Source: an uncultured Porphyromonadaceae bacterium (lineage in GTDB: Bacteria; Bacteroidota; Bacteroidia; Bacteroidales; Muribaculaceae). From it: DNA of 17,033 nt. The stretch spans positions 1-17,033 of the forward strand of contig UQLL01000033.1 in NCBI GenBank assembly GCA_900541835.1, in the 5' to 3' direction. A model generated the notes under the pieces. It was given only the letters and a program-made list of their open reading frames with translations, was not told where the DNA came from and made no database searches. A program made the translations under genes and the position numbers. Shown here one piece after another: positions 1-7,925 of the stretch (position 1 is its first letter; each line of letters opens with the position of its first letter).

Positions 1-49
1 GAGGTTCTGTCTCGATGCGCCAGTCTGAAAAATCAAATAATAGAACCTC
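1..49. repeat. 8-bp inverted repeat at window edge, possible terminator of the upstream gene
   Basis: GAGGTTCT at 1-8 is the exact reverse complement of AGAACCTC at 42-49, with a 33-nt AT-rich loop. The left arm begins at the first base of the window, so the repeat may be longer than can be seen. It lies upstream of the surface operon's promoter. It may be the end of the preceding transcription unit, but there is no T-run immediately after the right arm, so a standard intrinsic terminator is not established. Confidence 0.35.
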
Positions 50-87
50 CCTTCAAAAATTATTCAAAAAGTGTCGGGGAAAATACT

Positions 88-95
88 TACCTTTG
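88..95 (+). promoter_or_regulatory. Bacteroidetes-type -7 promoter box (TAnnTTTG) for the surface operon
   Basis: TACCTTTG matches the Bacteroidetes primary-sigma -7 consensus TAnnTTTG. A start site a few bases downstream would leave a leader of roughly 20-25 nt before the ATG at 124. No clear TTG -33 element is visible at the usual distance. This is the only good promoter box seen before the run of six packed envelope genes, so it is the candidate operon promoter. Confidence 0.55.
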
Positions 96-123
96 CCGAT
101 GAAATAATTTTCACTGACACATC

Positions 124-2724
124 ATGAACAAACGATTGTTACAGTTGCTGCCAAAATGGGGATTTTTTGTCTGTTTGGCGCTTTTGAGCGCCTGTACGGA
201 CGACAACCCCTGGCGCTTCCAGGATGGAGAAGGAGGCATCTCGCCCACCGTCACCACCTCCGTGGAGGTAAAGAAATCCGTAGCTGTGCGCTCCGAAGGG
301 TCCGTCGATGCACCCGACGTCGACCAGTTCGGCCTGACACTGACCAAGTCCGACGGCACCTACTCCAAGACCTGGGCCTCCACCAGCCTCTTCCCCGCCG
401 ACCAAGGGTTCAAGGTGGGCACCTACACCATGACGGCATTCTACGGATCGCTCGACGACGAGGGTTTCGAGCGTCCCTACTTCGCCGGCTCTGAGACTTT
501 TGAAGTCCAGGAAGATCGCACCACTGACGTCGCCATCACCGCCACGCTGCAAAACTCCATGGTGAGCATCGCATATACCGACGCCTTCCAGCGCTACTTC
601 CGCGACTGGAGCGCCAAGCTGCACAGCGAGGGGGGCGACTACGTGGACTATCCCAAGGGCGAGACCCGTCCCGCCTACCTGCGGCCCGGCCACGTCGCCA
701 TAGCCCTTAGCATCACCAAGCCCAACGGCGTCAGCGCCACGCTCCAGCCAGCCGACTTCGACGCCGAGGCCCGCCACCACTACCGCATCACATTCGACGT
801 CTACGACGGCGAGGTGGGCGAGGCCCAGCTCCGCATCATCTTCGACGACACCGTGGACGAGGAGAACGTGGAGATCGACCTCAGCGACGAACTGCTGACG
901 GCCCCCGCACCCGAAGTGCAGCCGCAGGGCTTCACCGCCGGCGAGACGCTCAACCTGCTGGAGCAGAGCCGACCCGGCGAACCGGTGCGCTACTTCATCC
1001 GCGCCAAGAGCGGCATCAGCGCCGCCACCCTCACCGTGCAGTCGTCCGTGAGTCTGCCCGTGGGCCGCGAGTTCGACTTCTGCTCGCTGACGGCCGACCA
1101 GCTGGCCGCCGTGCTCGCCTCCGGCATCAAGGAGACGGGCCTGAGCCGCAACCCCGGCACCCTGGCGCAGGTCGACCTCACCGACTTCATCGCCTCCCTG
1201 CCCGCCGGGACGCACACCTTCACCATGGTCGTCAAGGACAAGGTGACCAAGATTAACGACCCCCTGGAACTGACCGTCACCACCACCCCGATGAGCTTCG
1301 AGGTGTCGGGCGTGTCGTCCGTGCCTATCGGCAGCCGCGACGGCGTGCTGACCGTGGCCACCAACGGCTCCGACGTCCGCGACAATCTCAAGATCCAAGG
1401 CCTGGACGACTACGGCGCCCTGCAGGACTGCCCCATAAAGTCAGTGACAGAGAGCACCTCGGCCCCGCGTCGCATGGCCAACGGCTTCCCCGTCAAGACC
1501 TACACCGTAGAGTACACGCTGCCCGAGTCAAGCCGCGACGTCAAGCTCTACGTAAGCTACAAGAACAAGAAAGTGGAGACGACCGTGAAGCGCACCACGC
1601 CGACCTACACGCTGACAGCCGACGCGTTCGCCCGCAAGGTTGTGCTGAAAGTCGCCTGCGACAACTCAGCCGACACCAAGGCGGTAGCCTCCCGCCTGCG
1701 CGTCTTCTCCGGCAGCAACGAACTGGCGGTGGCCTCTCGCGACGCCGACGCCGGCCTGCTGACCGTCAGCGGCCTGGCACCCGCCACATCCTACACACTG
1801 CAGACCACAGTGCTGAGTGGCTCCGGACCCGCCATGAGCGGCACGGCCACGTTCACCACCGAGAGCGAGGCGGCAGTGCCCAACGGCGACTTCGAGACCC
1901 TGCAGCAGACGCACTCGGCCACGGCCCTCAACCAGGGCGGCCAGTACAAACGCACCTATCTGCAAAGCGGCTGGGCGCAGAACCACCAGGCATTCACCAT
2001 CAGTGAACCTACCGGCTGGGCCACCACCAACGCCATGACGATGTACAGCGGCGCCACCACGCAAAATTCCTGGTTCGTGCCTGCGTCAGTATTCAACACA
2101 TCGTTGAGCTTCGTCAGTACACAAGCTAAAATAGCAGGCATAGGCGGAGACTCTTCGACTCCCGATGCATACAAGTTCGCTGCCCAGAACGGCTCGAACG
2201 CCATGGTAATCCGCAATGTGGCCTGGGATCCTGCCGGCACACTTCCCGCCAATCACACATATACGGCGGCAGGCGTAGACAGCTACTTCCACCCCACGGC
2301 ACCTGAAATCGGCCGCCGTGCAGCCGGCAAGCTCTTTCTCGGCTCGTACGCCTACAACGGCTCGGAGAGCATCAACGAGGGAATAGCCTTCGCCACCCGC
2401 CCCAGCCAGCTCACCGGCTACTACCGCTATCTGCGCGACAACCAGGACAGCGGCGAATACGGCACCGTGACCGTAAAGCTCATGCACGGCAACACCGTCA
2501 TCGGCCAGGGCTCCGGCAACCTCATGCCCGCCGACGGCTTCACCACCTTCACCATCAACATCGCTTACTCGACTTACTTCCTGAAGGCTGACCGCCTGTG
2601 CATCATGTTCACTTCCTCGAACCGCTCGGCATCGGCCATCAAGACGACCTCGCGTGCCCATCGCTTCCTGCAGGAGAGCACCGGCGCCACGCTTGTAGTC
2701 GATAACCTCAGCTTCAAATATTAA
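124..2724 (+). CDS. Large DUF4493-type surface lipoprotein with Fn3-like and PCMD-like C-terminal domains
   Basis: This 866-residue predicted lipoprotein opens the operon. Its signal peptide ends in the lipobox LLSAC with Cys24. The following TDDN is acidic, as in Bacteroidetes lipoprotein export signals, so surface display is likely. Residues about 39-258 resemble DUF4493: the GTYTMTAFYG stretch, then YFAGSETFEV and a strand-rich segment align by eye with the next two genes. A second beta-sandwich (about 262-391) is also shared with them. A further Ig-like segment (about 394-490) and an Fn3-like module (about 493-580, ending SGLAPATSYTL) follow. The C-terminus, from PNGDFE at about 586 to the final VVDNLSFKY, looks like a diverged PCMD-type jelly roll. 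No catalytic motif is recognised; binding or structural work at the cell surface is inferred. Codon bias is weaker at about 2070-2240. The stop lies 5 nt before the next ATG. Confidence 0.85.
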   Translation: MNKRLLQLLPKWGFFVCLALLSACTDDNPWRFQDGEGGISPTVTTSVEVKKSVAVRSEGSVDAPDVDQFGLTLTKSDGTYSKTWASTSLFPADQGFKVGTYTMTAFYGSLDDEGFERPYFAGSETFEVQEDRTTDVAITATLQNSMVSIAYTDAFQRYFRDWSAKLHSEGGDYVDYPKGETRPAYLRPGHVAIALSITKPNGVSATLQPADFDAEARHHYRITFDVYDGEVGEAQLRIIFDDTVDEENVEIDLSDELLTAPAPEVQPQGFTAGETLNLLEQSRPGEPVRYFIRAKSGISAATLTVQSSVSLPVGREFDFCSLTADQLAAVLASGIKETGLSRNPGTLAQVDLTDFIASLPAGTHTFTMVVKDKVTKINDPLELTVTTTPMSFEVSGVSSVPIGSRDGVLTVATNGSDVRDNLKIQGLDDYGALQDCPIKSVTESTSAPRRMANGFPVKTYTVEYTLPESSRDVKLYVSYKNKKVETTVKRTTPTYTLTADAFARKVVLKVACDNSADTKAVASRLRVFSGSNELAVASRDADAGLLTVSGLAPATSYTLQTTVLSGSGPAMSGTATFTTESEAAVPNGDFETLQQTHSATALNQGGQYKRTYLQSGWAQNHQAFTISEPTGWATTNAMTMYSGATTQNSWFVPASVFNTSLSFVSTQAKIAGIGGDSSTPDAYKFAAQNGSNAMVIRNVAWDPAGTLPANHTYTAAGVDSYFHPTAPEIGRRAAGKLFLGSYAYNGSESINEGIAFATRPSQLTGYYRYLRDNQDSGEYGTVTVKLMHGNTVIGQGSGNLMPADGFTTFTINIAYSTYFLKADRLCIMFTSSNRSASAIKTTSRAHRFLQESTGATLVVDNLSFKY

Positions 2725-2729
2725 CAGAG

Positions 2730-3974
2730 ATGAATAAAATCACAATATACCTGCTGGCACTGCTGGCCCTGGTCGGGCTGGCAGGCTGCAAGGAGGGAGG
2801 CTTCGAGCCGGAGCCGGAGACGGGTGTCGGCAAGCTTTCCACCGCCCGTCTGATGCTGAGCATCAGCAACGAGGAGCTGCGCAAGTCGGCCTCCTGGACG
2901 CGCAGCGTGGAACTGGCCGACTTCGTGGTCGACATCCTGAAGGACGGCGAGACCGTGCGCACCTACCGCTACGCCGACATGCCCGGCGTCATCGAACTCC
3001 CCGTGGGCACCTACACCGCCAAGGCCCACCTGGGCGAGAACCCCGAGGCCGACTGGGAGGCACCATACTATGCCGGCGAGTCCGAACCTTTCGCCATCGT
3101 CAAGGACCGCATCACCGAGGCCCAGACAATAGTCTGCAAGCTCGCCAATGTGCGCGTGACCATCGTCTACACCGAGGAGCTTCTGAAGCACATGGCCGAC
3201 GACGCCAAAGTGAACGTGGTGATGGGCGACGACGCCACCCTCTCCTTCGCCAAGACCGAGACCCGCTCCGGCTACTTCGCCTACCTGGAGGGGAGCAACA
3301 CCCTCGCGGCCACCTTCGACGGCGACGTTGACGGTGTGCACGAGACATCCTCGCGCGTGCACACCGACGTGGCCCCCGGCACCCACTACCGCATCACCTA
3401 CACCCTGCACACCCCCGGCTCCGACCCCAACGCCAGCGGCAACATAGTGCCCGGACTGACTGTCGACGCCAAGGTGGAGGTCGTGGACATGAAGATCAAC
3501 GTCGACCCGGGCGACGACGACCGCCCCGGCGGCGGCGACCGTCCCGGCAACGGCGACAATCCCGATCCTCCCAAGCCCGGCGCCGGACCCACCGTCACCA
3601 TCAACGAGGGCATGAGCTTCGAGGCCGTCAACGAGGTAAATTCCTCTTCCACCGTGGTCATCAACATCACCTCAGAAACCGGCATCACTGCCTTCACCGT
3701 AGACATCGTGTCGAGCACACTGACGCCGGAAGTGCTGAGCGGCGTGCAACTGAGCGACCACCTCGACCTGGTCAACCCCGGCTCCCTGGAGGAAGGGATT
3801 GCCGGACTGGGACTGCCGGTCAACGTTGGCGGACAGAAGGCCGTGGAGTTCAACATCTCCTCGTTCATGCCGCTGCTGGCCATCTACGGCGACAACAGCC
3901 ATAAATTCATCCTCAAGGTCTCGGACTCCTCCGGCTCCGTCACCAAGGTGCTCCAACTCCACATGAACCCCTAA
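2730..3974 (+). CDS. DUF4493-type surface lipoprotein with Pro/Gly/Asp linker
   Basis: This 414-residue lipoprotein is a shorter paralogue of the genes on either side. The signal peptide ends at LAGC (Cys20) and is followed by KEGG, compatible with surface export. Residues about 33-258 form a DUF4493-like domain: GTYTAKAHLG, then YYAGESEPFAI, then CKLANVRVTIVYTEE, matching the equivalent segments of its neighbours. A low-complexity linker rich in Asp, Pro and Gly (about residues 259-288, DNA about 3501-3590) leads to one beta-sandwich domain (about 290-414) that corresponds to the second domain of the neighbours. The Fn3-like and PCMD-like modules of the other two DUF4493 genes are absent, and the protein stops cleanly after this domain. 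It sits 5 nt after the first gene and 14 nt before the third. Function is unknown; a shorter accessory subunit of a surface complex is inferred. Confidence 0.83.
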   Translation: MNKITIYLLALLALVGLAGCKEGGFEPEPETGVGKLSTARLMLSISNEELRKSASWTRSVELADFVVDILKDGETVRTYRYADMPGVIELPVGTYTAKAHLGENPEADWEAPYYAGESEPFAIVKDRITEAQTIVCKLANVRVTIVYTEELLKHMADDAKVNVVMGDDATLSFAKTETRSGYFAYLEGSNTLAATFDGDVDGVHETSSRVHTDVAPGTHYRITYTLHTPGSDPNASGNIVPGLTVDAKVEVVDMKINVDPGDDDRPGGGDRPGNGDNPDPPKPGAGPTVTINEGMSFEAVNEVNSSSTVVINITSETGITAFTVDIVSSTLTPEVLSGVQLSDHLDLVNPGSLEEGIAGLGLPVNVGGQKAVEFNISSFMPLLAIYGDNSHKFILKVSDSSGSVTKVLQLHMNP

Positions 3975-3988
3975 ACACATAGCCTGCA

Positions 3989-6127
3989 ATGAAACTGACA
4001 AAATACCTGGCCATGGCCGTAACGGCCGTCGCCACCATGGGTCTGGCAGGCTGCTCGTCCGACAGCCCCTTCGACAGCGACGGCGAGGGCACCCTGCGCC
4101 TGCGCATGGTCGTCAACAGCGAAGTCACCCGCGCCGCCATGGACCAGCAGACCCTGGCCGACTCCTGCTGGGTCTACATCTCCGACGCCAAGGGCCTCCT
4201 CCACAAGTACCACGGCCTGGAGAACCTGCCCACCTCGCTGCCCCTCCGTTCCGGGCACTACGTGGCCGAGGCATGGACCGGCGACTCCGTGTCCGCATCC
4301 TTCGACTCCAAGTTCTACCGCGGATACCAGCCTTTCGACATCAGCCGCGACAACGTGTCGAGCGTGGTCGTCAACTGCCGCATCGCCAACGTGGTGGCCT
4401 CCGTCAACCCCGCCGACAACGTCAAGGACAAGATAAGGAACTATACCGTGACGATTGCCAACACGGCCGGGAGCCTTGACTTCAACGCCGACAACGTGGC
4501 CACCGCCCACGGCTACTACATGATGCCCGACGACGACAACACGCTGACGTGGAACATCACCGGCGAGAACGCCGACGGCAAGCCTTTCACCAAGTCCGGC
4601 AAGGTGGAGAACGTCAAGCGCGCCCACGAGTACATCCTCAACCTCAAGTACAACCCTGACGTGAGCGGAGACGATAGCGGCGGCGGCTTCATCACCGTCA
4701 CCGTCAATGACGTCGAGCTGCTCATAGAGGACGAGATCACCCTGCACGCCGCGCCCGTGATCCAGGGCGAGGGCTTCGACGCCTCGGCCGTATACTCCAC
4801 ACCCCGTGGCTCCTTCTCCGACCTAATCTTCAAGATCTACGCATACCAGGGTTTTTCATCGATACAGATGAGCACCGCCTCGGCCACGGAGCTGGGCCTT
4901 CCGACGCAGACATTCGACCTGCTCAACGTCACCGACGAGGCCGCCGCCACCCTGCGTGCCGCCGGCATCCAGTGGCAGACCACCTACAAGGCCGACCTGG
5001 AGCAGACCAACGCCCTGGTGACCCTCAAGGGCGCCATGCTCAACAAGCTCACCGACGGCGAGCACACCATCGACTTCCGCGCCGTCGACAGCCAGGGCCG
5101 TACCCGCCTGCTGACATGGAAAATCAATGTCAGCGACAATGCCGTGGAGGCCCTCGACATCGAGCAGGGCCAGCTCCGCAGCTACTCCGCCACCCTGCGC
5201 GGCTCGCTGGTGAAGGAAGAGTACACCAACCCCGGCTTCGAGTACCGCCGCTCCGGCGAAAGCGACTGGCAGAAAGTGGCCGGTGTCCTCACCCGCGCCG
5301 GACAGGAATACACCGCCCGGCTGACCGCTCTCCTTCCGGGCACCACCTACGAGTACCGCGCCGTGGCTGACGGCTTCGTCAATCCCAAGGTGCTGACGTT
5401 CACCACCGAGGATATCTTCTCCCTCCCCAACGCCGGCTTCGAGCAGTGGGTCAAGAACTCCAAGGGCGCGTGGATACCGGGCGCCGACGCCACTCCCTCC
5501 TTCTGGGACACCGGCAACCACGGCTCCATCACCATGAGCAAGAACATCACCAACCCTGCCGAGAACCTGCTGCACTCCGGCACCTACTCGGCACAGCTGA
5601 GCAGCCAGTTCGTGGGCGTCGGCATCATCGGCAAGTTCGCGGCCGGCAACATCTTCGCCGGCACCTACGACGGCACTGACGGCACTGACGGCATCCTGAC
5701 CTTCGGCCGCCCCTTCAACGGCACGCACCCTGTCAAGCTGCGCGGCTGGGCCAACTACCGCCCCGGCACTGTCGAGTACGCCGGCGGCGGCATCAACAAG
5801 GGCGACACCGACCAGGGCATGGTCTACGTGGCTCTCACCACCAAGACCTACAAGATCGAGACCAAGAACACTACCAGTCACCCGCGCGTGCTGTTCGACC
5901 CCAACGACGCCGGTGTGCTCGCCTACGGCGAAATCGTGTGGACAGGCAACTTCGGCGCCGACGGCCAGATGGCCGAGTTCGAGATTGACATCACCCCGCG
6001 CTCCGGCTACTGGACCTCCAGGCCCGCCTACATAGTGCTGGTGTGCTCCGCCTCCCGCTACGGCGACTACTTCGCCGGCGGCAACTCCGTGCTCTACCTC
6101 GACGACCTAGAGCTCGTCTATGAATAA
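3989..6127 (+). CDS. DUF4493-PCMD domain surface lipoprotein
   Basis: This is a 712-residue lipoprotein with lipobox GLAGC (Cys22) followed by SSDS. The order seen is a DUF4493-like domain (about 29-235, with HYVAEAWTGD, FYRGYQPFDI and CRIANVVASV), the shared beta-sandwich (about 248-388), an Fn3-like module (about 393-478, ALLPGTTYEYRAVADG), and a C-terminal PCMD-type domain (about 480-712). The PCMD part has hallmark stretches also found in the lipoprotein at 7926: FWDTGNHG, FVGVGIIGKFAAGN, ILTFGRPF and CSASRYGDYFAGG. PCMD is named a putative carbohydrate metabolism domain (PF13201) and has a jelly-roll-like fold; enzymatic activity is not established, so glycan binding is only inferred. 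The stop overlaps the next start by 8 nt, implying translational coupling. A 9-bp unit (GACGGCACT) is tandemly repeated at 5669-5686. Confidence 0.88.
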   Translation: MKLTKYLAMAVTAVATMGLAGCSSDSPFDSDGEGTLRLRMVVNSEVTRAAMDQQTLADSCWVYISDAKGLLHKYHGLENLPTSLPLRSGHYVAEAWTGDSVSASFDSKFYRGYQPFDISRDNVSSVVVNCRIANVVASVNPADNVKDKIRNYTVTIANTAGSLDFNADNVATAHGYYMMPDDDNTLTWNITGENADGKPFTKSGKVENVKRAHEYILNLKYNPDVSGDDSGGGFITVTVNDVELLIEDEITLHAAPVIQGEGFDASAVYSTPRGSFSDLIFKIYAYQGFSSIQMSTASATELGLPTQTFDLLNVTDEAAATLRAAGIQWQTTYKADLEQTNALVTLKGAMLNKLTDGEHTIDFRAVDSQGRTRLLTWKINVSDNAVEALDIEQGQLRSYSATLRGSLVKEEYTNPGFEYRRSGESDWQKVAGVLTRAGQEYTARLTALLPGTTYEYRAVADGFVNPKVLTFTTEDIFSLPNAGFEQWVKNSKGAWIPGADATPSFWDTGNHGSITMSKNITNPAENLLHSGTYSAQLSSQFVGVGIIGKFAAGNIFAGTYDGTDGTDGILTFGRPFNGTHPVKLRGWANYRPGTVEYAGGGINKGDTDQGMVYVALTTKTYKIETKNTTSHPRVLFDPNDAGVLAYGEIVWTGNFGADGQMAEFEIDITPRSGYWTSRPAYIVLVCSASRYGDYFAGGNSVLYLDDLELVYE

Positions 6128-6935
6128 GCTCCCGCAATTACTGCTGCTGATATTCCTGACCCTCGGCGCCACCATGGCTGCCGGGGGCCGGGATTCCCTT
6201 ACTTACGTGGTGACCGACACGCTGCCTGCCTCGGCCACCCTGGGCCTGCCACCCGACACCACCCCCACTCCATTCGAACCCGAGCTGGAGTCGGTGGTGT
6301 TCGTACCCAAGGGCCAATGGGTCACCGGCGTGAGCGTCAACTGGACCCAGTCCAACCAGAACAAGTACCAGTTCCTGGTGGTCGAGGACCTTTCGGGCGA
6401 CACCTACTCCTTCAAGGTATCGCCCATGCTCATCTACATCGTCCGCAACGACCTGGGCTTCGGAGGCAAGTTCAGCTACACCCGCTCGCTGACAAAGCTC
6501 GAAAAGGGCTCAATAGTGCTCGGCGAAGACACCGAGTACGACATGGAGCATCTCTACCGCCTGTCGCACAACTACTACGCCATGGCGGTGATGCGCAATT
6601 ACTTCTCCCTGGGTCGTTCGCGACGTTTCGGCTTCTTCAACGAGCTGCAGCTCCAGCTGGGCGGCGGCCAGTCGAAGCTCAGCAAGGGTTCCGGCACGGC
6701 CCTGACAGGCGCCTACGAACGCAACTTCAGCCTGAACGTGGGCGTGGCCCCCGGCCTGCTCGTATTCCTGAGCAACTACTCCGCGCTCGAGGTCAATGTC
6801 GGCGTGCTCGGCTTCAGCTATACCCACACCAAGCAGATCAACGACCGCATATACGAGTCGCACCGCAAGACCAAGTCGGCCAACTTCCGCATCAACCTCT
6901 TTTCCATCACCTTCGGCGTGGCCTTCTACCTATGA
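6120..6935 (+). CDS. Outer-membrane beta-barrel protein, paralogue of the next gene
   Basis: This 271-residue protein has a signal peptide (hydrophobic core LLLLIFLTLG, probable signal peptidase I site near ATMAA) and no lipobox. After a short periplasmic-type segment rich in Pro and Thr, the rest is a run of amphipathic strands with abundant aromatic and glycine residues. It ends in GVAFYL, a typical barrel-terminal strand. The stretch FVPKGQW (about residues 60-66) recurs as FIPKGQW in the following gene, as do the RRFGFFNE and GVLGF segments, so the two are tandem paralogues. I recall similar barrels beside PCMD genes in other Bacteroidales, but they have no assigned function. A role in the outer membrane together with the surface lipoproteins is inferred. 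The ATG overlaps the upstream stop by 8 nt and the stop overlaps the next ATG (ATGA). Confidence 0.82.
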   Translation: MNKLPQLLLLIFLTLGATMAAGGRDSLTYVVTDTLPASATLGLPPDTTPTPFEPELESVVFVPKGQWVTGVSVNWTQSNQNKYQFLVVEDLSGDTYSFKVSPMLIYIVRNDLGFGGKFSYTRSLTKLEKGSIVLGEDTEYDMEHLYRLSHNYYAMAVMRNYFSLGRSRRFGFFNELQLQLGGGQSKLSKGSGTALTGAYERNFSLNVGVAPGLLVFLSNYSALEVNVGVLGFSYTHTKQINDRIYESHRKTKSANFRINLFSITFGVAFYL

Positions 6936-7924
6936 CACACCCTGCATCAACGAACAATGAACAATTGATAATGAACAGTGACCGCAACGCATCGGCACGC
7001 GCGAAACATATTGTTCATCATTCATTGTTAATTGTTCATTTAATGGCGTTGCTGGCCTGCGCCCTGGGCGCCAGTGCGCAGGCGGCGCCAGACACCGTGC
7101 GGGTACGCTACATCGCCGTGCCCGACACACTGGTGCCGCTCATCCAGGACGTGCTGCGCGGCAAGTCCGACATAGTGCGCCGCCCGTTCAACTCCGACTA
7201 CACCATAATAAAGGGCGACACGGTGCGAGAAATCGTGCCGGGCCGCAACCTCGGCCGCTTCGACCGCCAGCTCTACAACTACATCTTCATCCCCAAGGGT
7301 CAGTGGCAGTTCGGCATCACCGCCTCATACGGCGAGTTCACTTCCCGAGACCTGCAGATGCTCGACATGCTCGAGGACTTCGACTTCTCCGGCCACACCT
7401 TTTCCGTCAAGCCCTATATCTCCTATTTCTTCTCCAACAACCAGAGCATCGGCCTGCGCATGGGCTACACCGAGTCGAAGGGCACCCTGGCATCGCTCGT
7501 GGTGGACTTCGACGACGACATGAACTTCGACATCAAGGACGCCATGTACCGCAACTCGTCGTACACGGCGGCGGTGATGTACCGCTCCTACATCGGCCTG
7601 TCGCGGCGGGGGCGCTTCGGTGTCTTCAACGAGGTCGACCTGAGCTTCTCGTCGGGCGACTCGGACTTCAACCGCCTCATCGGAGGCGAACCGCGGCGCA
7701 CACACACCACGTACATGGAGAGCCGCCTGAGCTTCTCGCCCGGCGTGTGCTGCCTGATCATGAAGAACGTCTCGTTCAACGTATCCTTCGGCGTGGTAGG
7801 CTTCTACCTGCGCAACGAGAAGCAGAGCGTCAACGGCGAGCCCACGGGCAACCGCTTCTCCTCCGGCGCCAACTTCCGCTTCAACATCTTCAACATCAAC
7901 TTCGGCCTCGGAGTGCACATCTGA
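6932..7924 (+). CDS. Outer-membrane beta-barrel protein with repeat-derived signal peptide
   Basis: This is a 330-residue protein if it starts at the ATG overlapping the previous stop (ATGA, 6932-6935). A second in-frame ATG at 6971 would give 317 residues. The frame is open far upstream, but that part lies out of frame within the previous gene and is not coding. The signal peptide is unusual: its n-region and the start of its hydrophobic core (IVHHSLLIVHLMALL) are encoded by inverted heptanucleotide arrays (see 6952-7037), and it ends at a probable ASAQA cleavage site near residue 51. The mature part has FIPKGQW, GRFGVFNEVDLSF and GVVGFYL, paralogous to the preceding barrel, and ends in a strand-like GLGVHI. 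Role is unknown; an outer-membrane partner of the operon's lipoproteins is inferred. The next gene starts 1 nt after the stop. Confidence 0.8.
   Translation: MTHPASTNNEQLIMNSDRNASARAKHIVHHSLLIVHLMALLACALGASAQAAPDTVRVRYIAVPDTLVPLIQDVLRGKSDIVRRPFNSDYTIIKGDTVREIVPGRNLGRFDRQLYNYIFIPKGQWQFGITASYGEFTSRDLQMLDMLEDFDFSGHTFSVKPYISYFFSNNQSIGLRMGYTESKGTLASLVVDFDDDMNFDIKDAMYRNSSYTAAVMYRSYIGLSRRGRFGVFNEVDLSFSSGDSDFNRLIGGEPRRTHTTYMESRLSFSPGVCCLIMKNVSFNVSFGVVGFYLRNEKQSVNGEPTGNRFSSGANFRFNIFNINFGLGVHI
6952..7037. repeat. Inverted heptanucleotide-array element 1 (4 x 7 bp, 30-bp spacer, 4 x 7 bp)
   Basis: The left arm (6952-6979) is four consecutive 7-bp units close to GAACAAT. The right arm (7010-7037) is four units of the reverse complement, ATTGTTC-like. 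By hand alignment, 23 of 28 positions pair between the arms, separated by 30 bp. The element lies wholly inside the coding region of the barrel gene that begins at 6932. The left arm encodes the polar NNEQLIMN segment and contains the alternative ATG at 6971. The right arm encodes hydrophobic IVHHSLLIV. Rotated, the unit reads CAATGAA, close to the unit of element 2 at 7942. Low GC sets it apart from the surrounding GC-rich genes. Confidence 0.85.
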
Positions 7925-7925
7925 C

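Noticed and set aside
9..95. Invertible phase-variable promoter before the surface operon
   Set aside because: The promoter box (88-95) lies outside the visible inverted repeat (1-8/42-49), so inversion would not flip it. No invertase gene is in view.
139..1398. Long minus-strand open frame (419 codons) opposite the first lipoprotein
   Set aside because: Its product is a Val/Gly/His/Asp-rich shadow composition caused by the C/G-ending codons of the real gene. The plus strand has a lipobox and recognisable domains.
5669..5695. 9-bp tandem repeat GACGGCACT in the PCMD lipoprotein
   Set aside because: Only two full units plus a partial one. The protein keeps the same length here as the paralogue at 7926, so there is no sign of length variation.
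6317..6931. Upstream part of the frame of the second barrel gene
   Set aside because: This stretch is out of frame inside the first barrel gene and encodes Arg/Gln/Pro-rich noise. The gene begins at the ATGA overlap (6932) or at 6971.
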